Shown here: positions 1 to 11,351 of the stretch, in pieces
Layout: each line of letters begins with the position of its first letter
Position numbering within the stretch: position 1 is the stretch's first letter
From: Aurelia coerulea
Taxonomy: Eukaryota; Cnidaria; Scyphozoa; Semaeostomeae; Ulmaridae
Direction of reading: 5' to 3'
Assembly (NCBI GenBank): GCA_039566865.1
Contig: CM076958.1
Location: forward strand, 6,238,501 to 6,302,500
Length of the DNA stretch: 64,000 bases
The notes under the pieces: model-generated
What the model was told of the DNA's origin: nothing
Seen by the model: the letters and a program-made list of their open reading frames with translations, nothing else
Database searches by the model: none
Made by a program: the position numbers and the translations under genes

Positions 1-230
1 AAACTACGGCAGTAAAGCAATCTCTTGAAATAGGAAAGGAGACAATTTTGATGACTAAGGGCACTAAATACCTTGGGGTACACGTTGATCAACATTTGAG
101 ATGGGGTGTACGGATAACAGATATGATTAAAGAGACCCCAAAGGCGTTAGGAATGCTGCGCGATTCTAAAAAAGTCAGTGCAGACAATGTATAAAAGTCT
201 GATAGAGCCTTACTTTCGATATCTTTGCCC

Positions 231-446
231 AGTTTGGGGGTATGATGTTGCTAGCATGAACTCAAGGGATCTTTGTCATTTGTTATTATATGGGAACCCA
301 AATGAAAGCACCTTTGCAAACAGAATCATCATAGAAGCAACTATTTCTTTCATCAAAACTTCTGGACGGTTTAATTAAACTTTCTGGAAAGCTGCAAATG
401 CCACAGTAATTTGCATTAACTTGTTGTTTTTAAGTTTTAGATTGAT

Positions 447-477
<31 letters not shown>

Positions 478-486
478 GGGGGTATG
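231..486 (+). mobile_element. Poly(A)-tailed retrocopy (SINE or 5'-truncated mRNA) with 14-bp target duplication
   Basis: The 14-mer AGTTTGGGGGTATG occurs at 231-244 and again at 473-486. Between the copies lie about 228 bases ending in a run of about 26 A (447-473). Direct repeats around a poly(A)-ended insert are the signature of LINE-driven target-primed insertion. The insert body has no tRNA-type A or B box that I can see and resembles an AT-rich 3' untranslated region. The host sequence on both sides is the LINE motif CPVWG.. / ..CGITAKDKLQ, so the insertion postdates that LINE copy. Confidence 0.75.
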
Positions 487-508
487 TGGAATCACGGCAA
501 AAGACAAG

Positions 509-3500
509 CTACAAGAGCTACGAAAGCTACGAAAGCTACGAAAGCTACAAAAGCTACAAAAGCTACAAAAGCTACAAAAGCTACAAAAGCTACAAAAGCT
601 ACGAAAGCTACAAAAGCTACAAAAGCTACAAAAGCTACAAAAGCTACAAAAGCTACAAAAGCTACAAAAGCTACAAAAGCTACAAAAGCTACAAAAGCTA
701 CAAAAGCTACAAAAGCTACAAAAGCTACAAAAGCTACGAAAGCTACAAAAGCTACAAAAGCTACAAAAGCTACAAAAGCTACGAAAGCTACAAAAGCTAC
801 GAAAGCTACAAAAGCTACAAAAGCTACGAAAGCTACAAAAGCTACAAAAGCTACAAAAGCTACAAAAGCTACAAAAGCTACGAAAGCTACGAAAGCTACA
901 AAAGCTACAAAAGCTACAAAAGCTACAAAAGCTACAAAAGCTACGAAAGCTACAAAAGCTACAAAAGCTACGAAAGCTACAAAAGCTACGAAAGCTACGA
1001 AAGCTACAAAAGCTACAAAAGCTACAAAAGCTACGAAAGCTACAAAAGCTACAAAAGCTACGAAGCTACAAAAGCTACGAAAGCTACGAAAGCTACGAAA
1101 GCTACGAAAGCTACAAAAGCTACAAAAGCTACAAAAGCTACAAAAGCTACAAAAGCTACGAAAGCTACAAAAGCTACAAAAGCTACAAAAGCTACGAAAG
1201 CTACAAAAGCTACGAAAGCTACGAAAGCTACGAAAGCTACAAAAGCTACAAAAGCTACGAAAGCTACAAAAGCTACAAAAGCTACAAAAGCTACAAAAGC
1301 TACGAAAGCTACAAAAGCTACAAAAGCTACAAAAGCTACGAAAGCTACGAAAGCTACAAAAGCTACAAAAGCTACGAAAGCTACGAAAGCTACAAAAGCT
1401 ACAAAAGCTACGAAAGCTACAAAAGCTACGAAAACTACAAAAGCTACGAAAGCTACGAAAGCTACAAAAGCTACAAAAGCTACGAAGCTACAAAAGCTAC
1501 GAAAGCTACGAAAGCTACGAAAGCTACGGAAGCTACAAAAGCTACAAAAGCTACAAAAGCTACAAAAGCTACAAAAGCTACAAAAGCTACAAAAGCTACA
1601 AAAGCTACAAAAGCTACAAAAGCTACGAAAGCTACGAAAGCTACAAAAGCTACAAAAGCTACGAAAGCTACAAAAGCTACGAAAGCTACAAAAGCTACAA
1701 AAGCTACAAAAGCTACGAAAGCTACAAAAGCTACGAAAGCTACGAAAGCTACAAAAGCTACAAAAGCTACGAAAGCTACAAAAGCTACAAAAGCTACAAA
1801 AGCTACAAAAGCTACAAAAGCTACAAAAGCTACAAAAGCTACAAAAGCTACGAAAGCTACAAAAGCTACAAAAGCTACGAAAGCTACGAAAGCTACGAAA
1901 GCTACGAAAGCTACAAAAGCTACGAAAGCTACGAAAGCTACGAAAGCTACGAAAGCTACAAAAGCTACAAAAGCTACAAAAGCTACAAAAGCTACGAAAG
2001 CTACGAAAGCTACAAAAGCTACAAAAGCTACGAAAGCTACAAAAGCTACAAAAGCTACGAAAGCTACGAAAGCTACGAAAGCTACAAAAGCTACAAAAGC
2101 TACGAAAGCTACGAAAGCTACGAAAGCTACAAAAGCTACAAAAGCTACGAAAGCTACAAAAGCTACGAAAGCTACAAAAGCTACAAAAGCTACGAAAGCT
2201 ACAAAAGCTACGAAAGCTACGAAAGCTACGAAAGCTACAAAAGCTACAAAAGCTACAAAAGCTACAAAAGCTACAAAAGCTACGAAAGCTACGAAAGCTA
2301 CAAAAGCTACAAAAGCTACAAAAGCTACGAAAGCTACGAAAGCTACAAAAGCTACAAAAGCTACGAAAGCTACGAAAGCTACGAAAGCTACAAAAGCTAC
2401 GAAAGCTACAAAAGCTACGAAAGCTACGAAAGCTACAAAAGCTACAAAAGCTACAAAAGCTACGAAAGCTACAAAAGCTACAAAAGCTACAAAAGCTACA
2501 AAAGCTACGAAAGCTACAAAAGCTACGAAAGCTACAAAAGCTACAAAAGCTACGAAAGCTACGAAAGCTACGAAAGCTACAAAAGCTACAAAAGCTACAA
2601 AAGCTACAAAAGCTACGAAAGCTACGAAAGCTACAAAAGCTACAAAAGCTACAAAAGCTACAAAAGCTACAAAAGCTACGAAAGCTACAAAAGCTACAAA
2701 AGCTACAAAAGCTACGAAAGCTACGAAAGCTACAAAAGCTACAAAAGCTACGAAAGCTACGAAAGCTACGAAAGCTACAAAAGCTACGAAAGCTACAAAA
2801 GCTACGAAAGCTACGAAAGCTACAAAAGCTACAAAAGCTACGAAAGCTACAAAAGCTACGAAAGCTACAAAAGCTACAAAAGCTACAAAAGCTACGAAAG
2901 CTACAAAAGCTACGAAAGCTACAAAAGCTACGAAAGCTACAAAAGCTACAAAAGCTACGAAAGCTACAAAAGCTACAAAAGTTACGAAAGCTACAAAAGT
3001 TACGAAAGCTACGAAAGCTACAAAAGCTACAAAAGCTACGAAAGCTACAAAAGCTACAAAAGCTACAAAAGCTACGAAAGCTACGAAAGCTACAAAAGCT
3101 ACGAAAGCTACAAAAGCTACGAAAGCTACAAAAGCTACAAAAGCTACAAAAGCTACGAAAGCTACGAAAGCTACAAAAGCTACGAAAGCTACAAAAGCTA
3201 CAAAAGCTACGAAAGCTACAAAAGCTACGAAAGCTACAAAAGCTACGAAAGCTACAAAAGCTACAAAAGCTACGAAAGCTACAAAAGCTACGAAAGCTAC
3301 AAAAGCTACAAAAGCTACAAAAGCTACGAAAGCTACAAAAGCTACAAAAGCTACAAAAGCTACGAAAGCTACAAAAGCTACAAAAGCAACGAAAGCTACG
3401 AAAGCTACAAAAGCTACAAAAGCTACGAAAGCTACAAAAGCTACAAAAGCTACAAAAGCTACGAAAGCTACGAAAGCTACGAAAGCTACAAAAGCTACGA

Positions 3501-6192
3501 AAGCTACAAAAGCTACAAAAGCTACGAAAGCTACAAAAGCTACGAAAGCTACAAAAGCTACAAAAGCTACAAAAGCTACGAAAGCTACAAAAGCTACAAA
3601 AGCTACAAAAGCTACGAAAGCTACAAAAGCTACGAAAGCTACGAAAGCTACAAAAGCTACGAAAGCTACGAAAGCTACAAAAGCTACGAAAGCTACAAAA
3701 GCTACGAAAGCTACAAAAGCTACAAAAGCTACGAAAGCTACGAAAGCTACAAAAGCTACAAAAGCTACGAAAGCTACAAAAGCTACAAAAGCTACGAAAG
3801 CTACAAAAGCTACAAAAGCTACGAAAGCTACAAAAGCTACAAAAGCTACAAAAGCTACAAAAGCTACAAAAGCTACAAAAGCTACAAAAGCTACGAAAGC
3901 TACAAAAGCTACGAAAGCTACGAAAGCTACGAAAGCTACAAAAGCTACAAAAGCTACGAAAGCTACAAAAGCTACAAAAGCTACAAAAGCTACGAAAGCT
4001 ACAAAAGCTACAAAAGCTACAAAAGCTACGAAAGCTACGAAAGCTACGAAAGCTACGAAAGCTACAAAAGCTACAAAAGCTACAAAAGCTACAAAAGCTA
4101 CAAAAGCTACAAAAGCTACAAAAGCTACGAAAGCTACGAAAGCTACGAAAGCTACGAAAGCTACAAAAGCTACGAAAGCTACAAAAGCTACAAAAGCTAC
4201 AAAAGCTACAAAGCTACAAAAGCTACAAAAGCTACGAAAGCTACGAAAGCTACGAAAGCTACGAAAGCTACAAAAGCTACAAAAGCTACGAAAGCTACAA
4301 AAGCTACAAAAGCTACAAAAGCTACGAAAGCTACAAAAGCTACAAAAGCTACGAAAGCTACAAAAGCTACAAAAGCTACAAAAGCTACAAAAGCTACGAA
4401 AGCTACGAAAGCTACGAAAGCTACGAAAGCTACAAAAGCTACGAAAGCTACAAAAGCTACGAAAGCTACAAAAGCTACAAAAGCTACGAAAGCTACAAAA
4501 GCTACGAAAGCTACGAAGCTACAAAAGCTACGAAAGCTACAAAAGCTACAAAAGCAACGAAAGCTACAAAAGCTACGAAAGCTACGAAAGCTACAAAAGC
4601 TACAAAAGCTACGAAAGCTACGAAAGCTACAAAAGCTACAAAAGCTACAAAAGCTACAAAAGCTACAAAAGCTACGAAAGCTACGAAAGCTACGAAAGCT
4701 ACGAAAGCTACAAAAGCTACGAAAGCTACAAAAGCTACAAAAGCTACAAAAGCTACAAAAGCTACAAAAGCTACAAAAGCTACGAAAGCTACGAAAGCTA
4801 CGAAAGCTACGAAAGCTACAAAAGCTACAAAAGCTACAAAAGCTACGAAAGCTACGAAAGCTACGAAAGCTACGAAAGCTACGAAAGCTACGAAAGCTAC
4901 GAAAGCTACAAAAGCTACAAAAGCTACGAAAGCTACAAAAGCTACAAAAGCTACGAAAGCTACAAAAGCTACAAAAGCTACAAAAGCTACAAAAGCTACG
5001 AAAGCTACAAAAGCTACAAAAGCTACAAAAGCTACAAAAGCTACGAAAGCTACAAAAGCTACAAAAGCTACGAAAGCTACAAAAGCTACAAAAGCTACAA
5101 AAGCTACAAAAGCTACAAAAGCTACGAAAGCTACAAAAGCTACAAAAGCTACAAAAGCTACAAAAGCTACAAAAGCTACAAAAGCTACGAAAGCTACAAA
5201 AGCTACAAAAGCTACAAAAGCTACGAAAGCTACGAAAGCTACGAAAGCTACAAAAGCTACAAAAGCTACGAAAGCTACAAAAGCTACAAAAGCTACGAAA
5301 GCTACAAAAGCTACGAAAGCTACGAAAGCTACAAAAGCTACAAAAGCTACGAAAGCTACAAAAGCTACAAAAGCTACAAAAGCTACGAAAGCTACAAAAG
5401 CTACAAAAGCTACAAAAGCTACAAAAGCTACAAAAGCTACAAAAGCTACGAAAGCTACGAAAGCTACGAAAGCTACAAAAGCTACAAAAGCTACGAAAGC
5501 TACAAAAGCTACAAAAGCTACAAAAGCTACAAAAGCTACGAAAGCTACGAAAGCTACGAAAGCTACAAAAGCTACAAAAGCTACAAAAGCTACAAAAGCT
5601 ACAAAAGCTACAAAAGCTACAAAAGCTACGAAAGCTACGAAAGCTACGAAAGCTACAAAAGCTACAAAAGCTACGAAAGCTACAAAAGCTACGAAAGCTA
5701 CAAAAGCTACAAAAGCTACGAAAGCTACAAAAGCTACAAAAGCTACAAAAGCTACAAAAGCTAAAAAAGCTACGAAAGCTACAAAAGCTACAAAAGCTAC
5801 AAAAGCTACAAAAGCTACGAAAGCTACGAAAGCTACAAAAGCTACAAAAGCTACAAAAGCTACAAAAGCTACAAAAGCTACAAAAGCTACAAAAGCTACA
5901 AAAGCTACGAAAGCTACAAAAGCTACAAAAGCTACGAAAGCTACGAAAGCTACAAAAGCTACAAAAGCTACGAAAGCTACAAAAGCTACGAAAGCTACAA
6001 AAGCTACAAAAGCTACAAAAGCTACAAAAGCTACAAAAGCTACAAAAGCTACAAAAGCTACGAAAGCTACAAAAGCTACAAAAGCTACGAAAGCTACAAA
6101 AGCTACAAAAGCTACGAAAGCTACAAAAGCTACGAAAGCTACAAAAGCTACAAAAGCTACAAAAGCTACAAAAGCTACGAAAGCTACAAAAT
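509..6192 (+). repeat. 9-bp satellite (CTACRAAAG), about 630 units
   Basis: The unit CTACAAAAG or CTACGAAAG repeats without interruption for about 5.7 kb. The only common variation is A or G at the fifth base. A few units are 8 bases long (near 1063, 1485, 4211 and 4514) and shift the reading phase. Rare changes include GTTACG near 2990, CAACG near 3389 and 4556, and CTAAAAAAG near 5761. Neither unit makes a stop in any forward frame or in two reverse frames, so frames of up to 1956 codons (KAT, SYK/SYE, LQK/LRK repeats) exist without implying a protein. The array is bounded by LINE coding on both sides and matches its LQKLQN codons. Assembled length may differ from the true length. Confidence 0.97.
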
Positions 6193-6266
6193 CGTGCGGC
6201 CAGAATCGTAACCAATAGCCCTTACAACGCTTCCACTCTTCCAATTAACATAAGATCCTTTCGGAT

Positions 6267-7226
6267 GATTACAAAGTCCGTCCTGAGCTAAGCAAGCATA
6301 AGAAAATCTGAAAATTGATTTCTTCATAACCCCAAGTGATCGTTGATGTTGTTTTTATCTACAGTCAGAGAGATAAGTGTTGCTGCTAAAGTCGCCTTCA
6401 ATAGAAAATCAAGCCCCTTGAACCTTGTATAAGGACAAGAATCGCTTGAAAAGCAATATTTTGATCTTTATGGTTTGCTTAGTTCGTGCATGAAACTATT
6501 GGTGCATCTGTCTCAAATTAGATGTCATGTGAGATTTACGATAACGTAAAATTATTTATGCAGAACCCTGCAGGACGTTTCAATTGTTTATATTTGCGGG
6601 CATCTAATTTCAGACAAGCAGTCACGAAGATAACCTCTGTGCATAATCATATGCATGAAGATGTTTTGGTTCAGTGTGATCACATGCCTTCCCCCAGTCA
6701 ATGGCGCCATTGTTTGCTGGGATTCTGCAACTTTCCTCTCAACTTCACCTGCGACGTTTGTGGGGGGTCCCTCTACCTTCGGTGATGCTGCGAATGCTAG
6801 CCTCTGTGCCTCTGTGCATGCCGCCGGTTACATCATCCTCTAAAATTGACTTATTTGCATAATGAATACTATCAATAAGTGGCTAATGATGCATTCGTTC
6901 TAGAAAACGATTGTTTTAACATAATTAAGCTGCTAATGAAGTCAAGAACGTGCCAATTCTGGGTAAATTTGTTGTTGTGCCAGGGTAAACATCATGGTAA
7001 TTTATCCATCTTATGGTGTCAAGTCTGTCTAACATGAAATACGCCGACGTCAAATATTGCTATAGGATCGCGGGAAACTTCTGTCTTGTGTGCGCTTTCT
7101 GTGCGCTTTCTTTATTTCAGTGCCAATTAGCAGAGGTAAAACGTTAATCAATTGCTTTAACGAGCGTGACGGAAGTGGTTACTTACTTCCTGACTGACAT
7201 CGAAGCCCCTTCTGGACTTTGTAATC
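6267..7226. mobile_element. Probable 0.96 kb DNA-element insert with 13-bp inverted ends
   Basis: GATTACAAAGTCC at 6267-6279 is matched by its reverse complement at 7214-7226. The two ends lie where the surrounding LINE coding breaks off (after NRAARIVTNSPYNAS) and resumes (GWQTVNDLIVSETL in one frame). I see no transposase coding and no clear target duplication, so the exact borders and class are uncertain. Short frames at 6522-6843 look meaningless. Confidence 0.4.
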
Positions 7227-7842
7227 AATAAAGCAACTAGGCTGGCAGACAGTGAATGATTTGATTGTATCGGAAACATTAAAAATGGTATGCAAATGTA
7301 CAAATCGTGAGGCTCCCTCGTATCTTGCATGCCTGTTCAACAGGTCGTCAGAAACCAGTACTCGAAAACTTCAGAACACTGCAACCGATCTCTGTGTCCC
7401 GTTTCTAGGAACAACATTGGCCAAAAATGCTTTTCTTTCAAAAGGGGAAAAAGTTTGGAATGACCTGGACACAAAATCAAAATTATCGAAAACACTCTAA
7501 CAATTTAAATCCTGTCTCAAAAACTCCAGAGCATGAAGGAAGCCTTTTAGAATTTTGCTAATATTCTGATGTATATACCTTCACTTTGTTTTCTTGATTA
7601 ATCTTAGTTCATGTATTTAAAATGTATTTTAGGGTTTGTAGTGTCTATGAAAACGATGAGCATGACATTTGAGTTGTTTACAAAAAGATACTCGTGCCCA
7701 GGACAGTGCAAAAGAACACGCTTTCTTCTTGTATTGTTATACTGTAGAGTGGCTATGAATTTGCGTGTGTAAAAAAACAACACGTCTCCTCGCTTTCTGT
7801 TCTCTGTCTGAATTAAGTACCAAGAATACGGAGACTGTAAAC

Positions 7843-7854
7843 TGGCGACGAGGA
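7843..7854 (+). promoter_or_regulatory. Putative primer-binding site of the Gypsy element
   Basis: TGGCGACGAGGA lies 32 bases before the gag start codon at 7886, directly after the likely LTR end (ACTGTAAAC). Gypsy-type elements of many invertebrates carry TGGCGAC-type sites here for tRNA priming. This is a positional and motif call only. Confidence 0.5.
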
Positions 7855-7885
7855 AAACAAGAAACTACAAGTTGTTTCGTTCAAG

Positions 7886-8746
7886 ATGTCAAGCATTTCG
7901 CTTCATCCTATGCCTGAATTTAATCCTGATGTTTAAGTAGGAGCAAGCTTCGCTACTCGTTGGAAAAAATGGCTGACAGATTTCGACATGTATCTTGCTG
8001 CCTCTGGTATCACAAATAATGCTCGAAAACGTGCTCTCCTGTTGTACCAGGCTGGTGCCATAGTTCGAGAGATATTTGCACAGCTTGAAGACACCGGTGC
8101 TGCAGATGCCTTCGACACAGCCAAGCAGAAACTGACGGCGTATTTCGAGCCTCAGGTAAACAAAAGATACGACGTTTATGTTTTCAGAAAAACACTTCAA
8201 GGGCCCGAGGAAACTCTGGACCAATATAATACACGCCTAAGAGCCTTAGCTGACCCATGTGAGTTTGCAGACCCCGATTTTGAGCTGGAAGAGCAAATAA
8301 TCATTGGTTGTTCTTCATCTCGTATTCGTAAACAATCTTTAAGTGATCCAAAGTATAACCTAAAAGCTATGCTTCTCGATGGTCAGAGAGATGAAATAAG
8401 CAAGTTCCAATCAAAAGAAATCGAAGGAAACCAAGGTTGCAGAGAGGAAGCCAACCAGATTACAACAAAGTTGCGAAAGTGCAGAAACTGCGGTGGCTCA
8501 CACACTCATACCAGCCCCTGTCCAGGAAAAGGTCAAGAATGCCATTACTGTGGAAAATCCAATCACTTCGCCAACGTTTGTCGTGGAAAATCGAAAGATA
8601 GCCACAAGCCTCAAAAGCCTCCGTACAGAAAAACTGCTCGCTCCAAGCTCAGCAAAAATATTAGGCCTCTTGTTCATTCAGAATCTGAATCTGAAATTGA
8701 AGAATATTTGTATCCTGTTCGTAGCAAACAGCTAGCTAGGCCCTAA
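7886..8746 (+). pseudogene. gag: Gypsy gag-like nucleocapsid protein, interrupted
   Basis: An ATG at 7886 opens a frame that hits TAA at 7934 after 16 codons. The same frame is then open to 8746. The C-terminal part carries CRNCGGSHTHTSPC followed by CHYCGKSNHFANVC, the second of which fits the retroviral CCHC zinc knuckle (CX2CX4HX4C). The first is a knuckle-like CX2CX4HX5C variant. These bind RNA in the packaging particle. A basic, serine-rich tail follows. The early stop suggests loss of function unless translation starts downstream. Confidence 0.8.
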
Positions 8747-8749
8747 TAC

Positions 8750-10285
8750 TAGGATCACTGTCTCGGGACATTCCTTTGATCTATCAACGTACTTGATCGC
8801 AGAACATTCTCGAAAATGTTTGATGTAACACTTACTCGCACAACAACTAAAGCTTTTCCCTACAAATCATCGCAACCCGTGCAATTCATTGGCAAATTCC
8901 AAGCTCTGGTGCAAACAAAGAAACGTTTTACTGTCGCAACTTTCTTTGTTGTTCAAGATCACAATAGCGGAAATTTTGATGAGTGCACAGACGGCACAAG
9001 AATTAGGTCTCATAAGCCTTCATTTGAATAAGCTGTCCACACAGAAACCCCCAAGAGAAACGCTTACTTTCCCTAAACAAAGGACAAGGATTTAATTAAA
9101 ATTCTTGAGAAGTACAAAGAGGTTTTCAATGGACTAGGGAAACTGAAGGGACAAAAGATCATTTTAAAACATCGATGAAACTGTTCAACCAACTGCAGAG
9201 CCGCAGAGGCATGTCCCTTACCACATCCGAGAAAAGGTGAAACATGCCATCAAAGCACTTGAAAAGGATGACATCATCAAAAAGGTCCCTCAAACCCAAG
9301 CTACACCATGGATCAGCGCCATCGTAGCCGTTCCAAAGAAAGACGGCAACGTAAGAATTTGTGTGGACATGCGTGAAGCTAACCAGGCAATTAAAAGAGC
9401 TCGATATTTAATCCCAACAGTTGATGAAATAAGTCAAGAATTAAATGGAGCAAAGCTCTTCTCCAAGCTCAATCTTGCACGAGCCTATCATCAATTAGAG
9501 TTAGACGAAAACAGCAGATTTATTACAACTTTCAGTACGCACGTTGGATTGCACAGATACAAACGGCTAAATTTCGGAACCAATGCTGCTGCAGAAATTT
9601 TTCAGCACACCTTGCAGACCACGTTACAAGGACTACCAGGAGTCCGTAACCTCGCTGATGACATTATCATTTTTGGGAACACAAAAAACGAACACGATCA
9701 AACCCTATCTTCTTGCCTGAACCATTTGTCTGAAAATGATTTAACACTAAATGCAGCAAAATGCAAACTTTTGACCAGGTCTCTGTCATTTTTCGGCCAA
9801 GTAATTTCTGCTGAGGGAACAAAGTCAGACCCAGCACGCACCAATGATATACAGAATGCCCAAAACACAAAAAATGTGCATGAAGTCAGAAGCTTCCTTG
9901 GAATGGCAAACAACAGTAGTCGTTACATTCCGGACTATGCAACGATAACTGAGCCTTTACGCGCACTTGCCAAGAAAAATTCCCGTTTTATTTGGAAAAC
10001 AGCTCAACAAGAAGCCTTTGGTAAACTCAAAGAAGCCTTAACACATGCGCCTGTTATGCATTACTTCGACACCACGAAAGAAACATTTCTTACGGTTGAT
10101 GTCAGTCCTGTAGGCATTTCGGCAATTTTGAGCCAGAAAGATAATAGTTCAGATTCTTCACAAGTTATCGCTTACGCTAGCCGAGCCCTGACACCTGTCG
10201 AAAAACGGTATTCCCAAACCGAAAAGGAGGCTTTAAGTATCGTGTGGCTGTGGAACATTTCCATCTATATATATATATATATATA
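8750..10285 (+). pseudogene. pol: Gypsy pol, protease-linker / reverse transcriptase / first half of RNase H
   Basis: Frames at 8816-9031 and 8889-9095 cover a protease-like region in which I see no DTG/DSG triad, so the protease is probably broken. From 9237 an open frame gives the RT: VPKKDGNVRICVDMR, KLFSKLNLARAYHQLEL, then the catalytic LADDIIIFG (the LADD form of the Y/F-x-DD box). The thumb and connection (FLGMANNSSRYIPDY) and the start of RNase H (VDVSPVGISAILSQK, then KEALSIVW) follow. Coding runs into (AT)n at about 10265, where the Penelope-like fragment begins. Confidence 0.88.
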
Positions 10286-10809
10286 GGGCGGTGTTTCCTG
10301 AGCCACCTTTAATAGCATTTAGGAGATGTAAGAACCTTAAGGATATACTTGTTAGGGCTAGGCTCAGTAGTGAGGGAAATGGGGGGACTGATAAGAAGGG
10401 ATGTTCTCGTTGTGGTAAATCTCGTTGTCAAGTGTGTAATGTCATGAGTAATAGTGAACATTTTCATTCAAACATAGATAGCCGGGAATATAGGATAAAC
10501 TATTCGTTTAATTGTGACTCGTCAAATGTTGTGTATTTGATGGAATGTACTGTTTGTGGTGTACAATATGTTGGTAGCACCTGCACGCCTTTTAGGCTTA
10601 GGTTTAACAATTACAAGGCGTGCAGTAATAAGTTTAATTCGGGGGCCTCAGTACCCCAGGCGGAATTCTTCAGGCATTTTACTGGAGAAGGCCATCACGG
10701 GTTTCTGAAGGATATTAGTATAAAGGTAATCGATAGGCTAACGGGGGAAATAGGATGCGGGAAAGCTTCTGGCAGTATCGGCTGGATTGCTTTGCCCCTA
10801 AGGGATTAA
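10286..10809 (+). pseudogene. Penelope-like GIY-YIG endonuclease region, 5'-truncated
   Basis: The frame gives a zinc-binding linker CSRCGKSRCQVC, then VVYLMECTVCGVQYVGST (the GIY-YIG-like strand pair in the form VYL...YVG). Next come an arginine-containing helix (FRLRFNNYK) and HFTGEGHH. The GIY-YIG fold nicks target DNA to prime reverse transcription. The reading frame shifts near 10755: the copy at 37504-38165 reads ESFWQYRLD there, while this copy ends in an altered tail. The RT catalytic core is missing, so it cannot act alone. Confidence 0.82.
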
Positions 10810-11196
10810 ACACTAGACAGGTTGATACATAGATTTGATTTTTGTTTACATTTTGGTTGTTTGGCTGTTTTGATTTTTGCGCTCAGCTTTTCATTAGGGA
10901 CACACGCTGTTTTTTTAGGGATCTCTTTTCTGCCAATCCGCTCTTGGATCTTTCTATTGCTTGTTTTGTTAGTTCAAACGTTTTTTTCTTTCTAGCTTCC
11001 ACGAGACAGACACCGCCGCCGACTTTAGCAGCTCTTGACTCTGCGCTTTCTTTGATCTTCCCATTGCCGCCTTTGGCTACACCCCTATTTGCACCTTTTA
11101 TGACTTATTGTAATAATCAGGATCCCGCTCAGGCTATTGTTTTTATATTGTATTGTTATTTCAAGATTTATATGTATGCTCCATCTAATTTGGAAA

Positions 11197-11235
11197 GCGA
11201 TTACTGATGAAGGCTTACGCCGAAACGTTTAACGA
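11197..11235 (+). ncRNA. Hammerhead-ribozyme-like core at the Penelope 3' end
   Basis: CTGATGA (11204-11210) is followed by a short hairpin GGC-TTAC-GCC, then GAA and a palindromic AACGTT. This matches the core order CUGAUGA / stem II / GAA / stem III. TTA before the core can pair with TAA after it, giving a weak stem I with a bulge. One base of stem II is unpaired. The second copy (38121-38140) has CTGACGA..GAAG. Ribozymes of this kind are known from Penelope-like elements. Activity here is uncertain. Confidence 0.5.
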
Positions 11236-11272
11236 ATGTGTTTTTTTTCTGAGTCTATATATATATATATAT

Positions 11273-11351
11273 GAGTGTGACTTTTACGATAAAAGGATAA
11301 AAGTAAAAGTCGTAAAAGTCGCAAAAGTCTTTTATCGTAAAAGTCACACTC
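11273..11351 (+). repeat. 79-bp imperfect palindrome overlapping the ribozyme
   Basis: GAGTGTGACTTTTACGAT at 11273 has its exact reverse complement ending at 11351, and the pairing extends through AAAAG on each side. The loop holds AAAAGT/GTCGTAAAAGTC-type repeats. The right arm contains CACACT, which is also the 5' strand of stem I of the hammerhead at 11345-11385, so the two folds exclude each other. Confidence 0.8.

Larger units (their letters stand above)
1..7640 (+). mobile_element. Decayed CR1/L2-like LINE, 3' part of ORF2, split by three insertions
   Basis: Positions 1-231 translate, with stops, to a stretch like the C-terminal part of LINE ORF2 (KYLGVHVDQHLRW, then LIEPYFRYLCPVWG). 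The sequence resumes at 487-508, reaches NRAARIVTNS at 6190-6230, and ends with SETLKMV-like and VWNDL-like coding at about 7236-7500. The same order of motifs occurs in the better LINE copy at 32240-32790. The copy is interrupted by a poly(A)-tailed retrocopy, a 9-bp satellite and a 0.96 kb insert. About 140 bases of AT-rich 3' tail follow the last stop. It is non-functional: frames shift and the reverse transcriptase core lies off the left edge. Confidence 0.75.
10286..11264 (+). mobile_element. Penelope-like element fragment, copy 1 (3' part)
   Basis: The fragment begins inside the end of the element's RT (FPEPPLIAFRR, then LKDILVRARL) and carries a GIY-YIG nuclease and a 3' untranslated region. 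It ends near CTGAGTC(TA)n. It sits between two (TA)n tracts in the Gypsy RNase H frame, whose codons for HIY.. resume as YGAHFTIITDHEPL at 11497. The same sequence recurs at 33683-33888 and 37504-38165. Penelope-like elements use GIY-YIG endonucleases and often carry hammerhead ribozymes. Both features are seen here. Confidence 0.85.

Noticed and set aside
421..6291. Open frames of 1762-1956 codons with KAT, SYK/SYE and LQK/LRK repeats, and FCS/FVA repeats on the other strand
   Set aside because: The 9-base unit has no stop in five of six frames, so long frames are automatic. They shift phase at 8-base units and have no other coding character.
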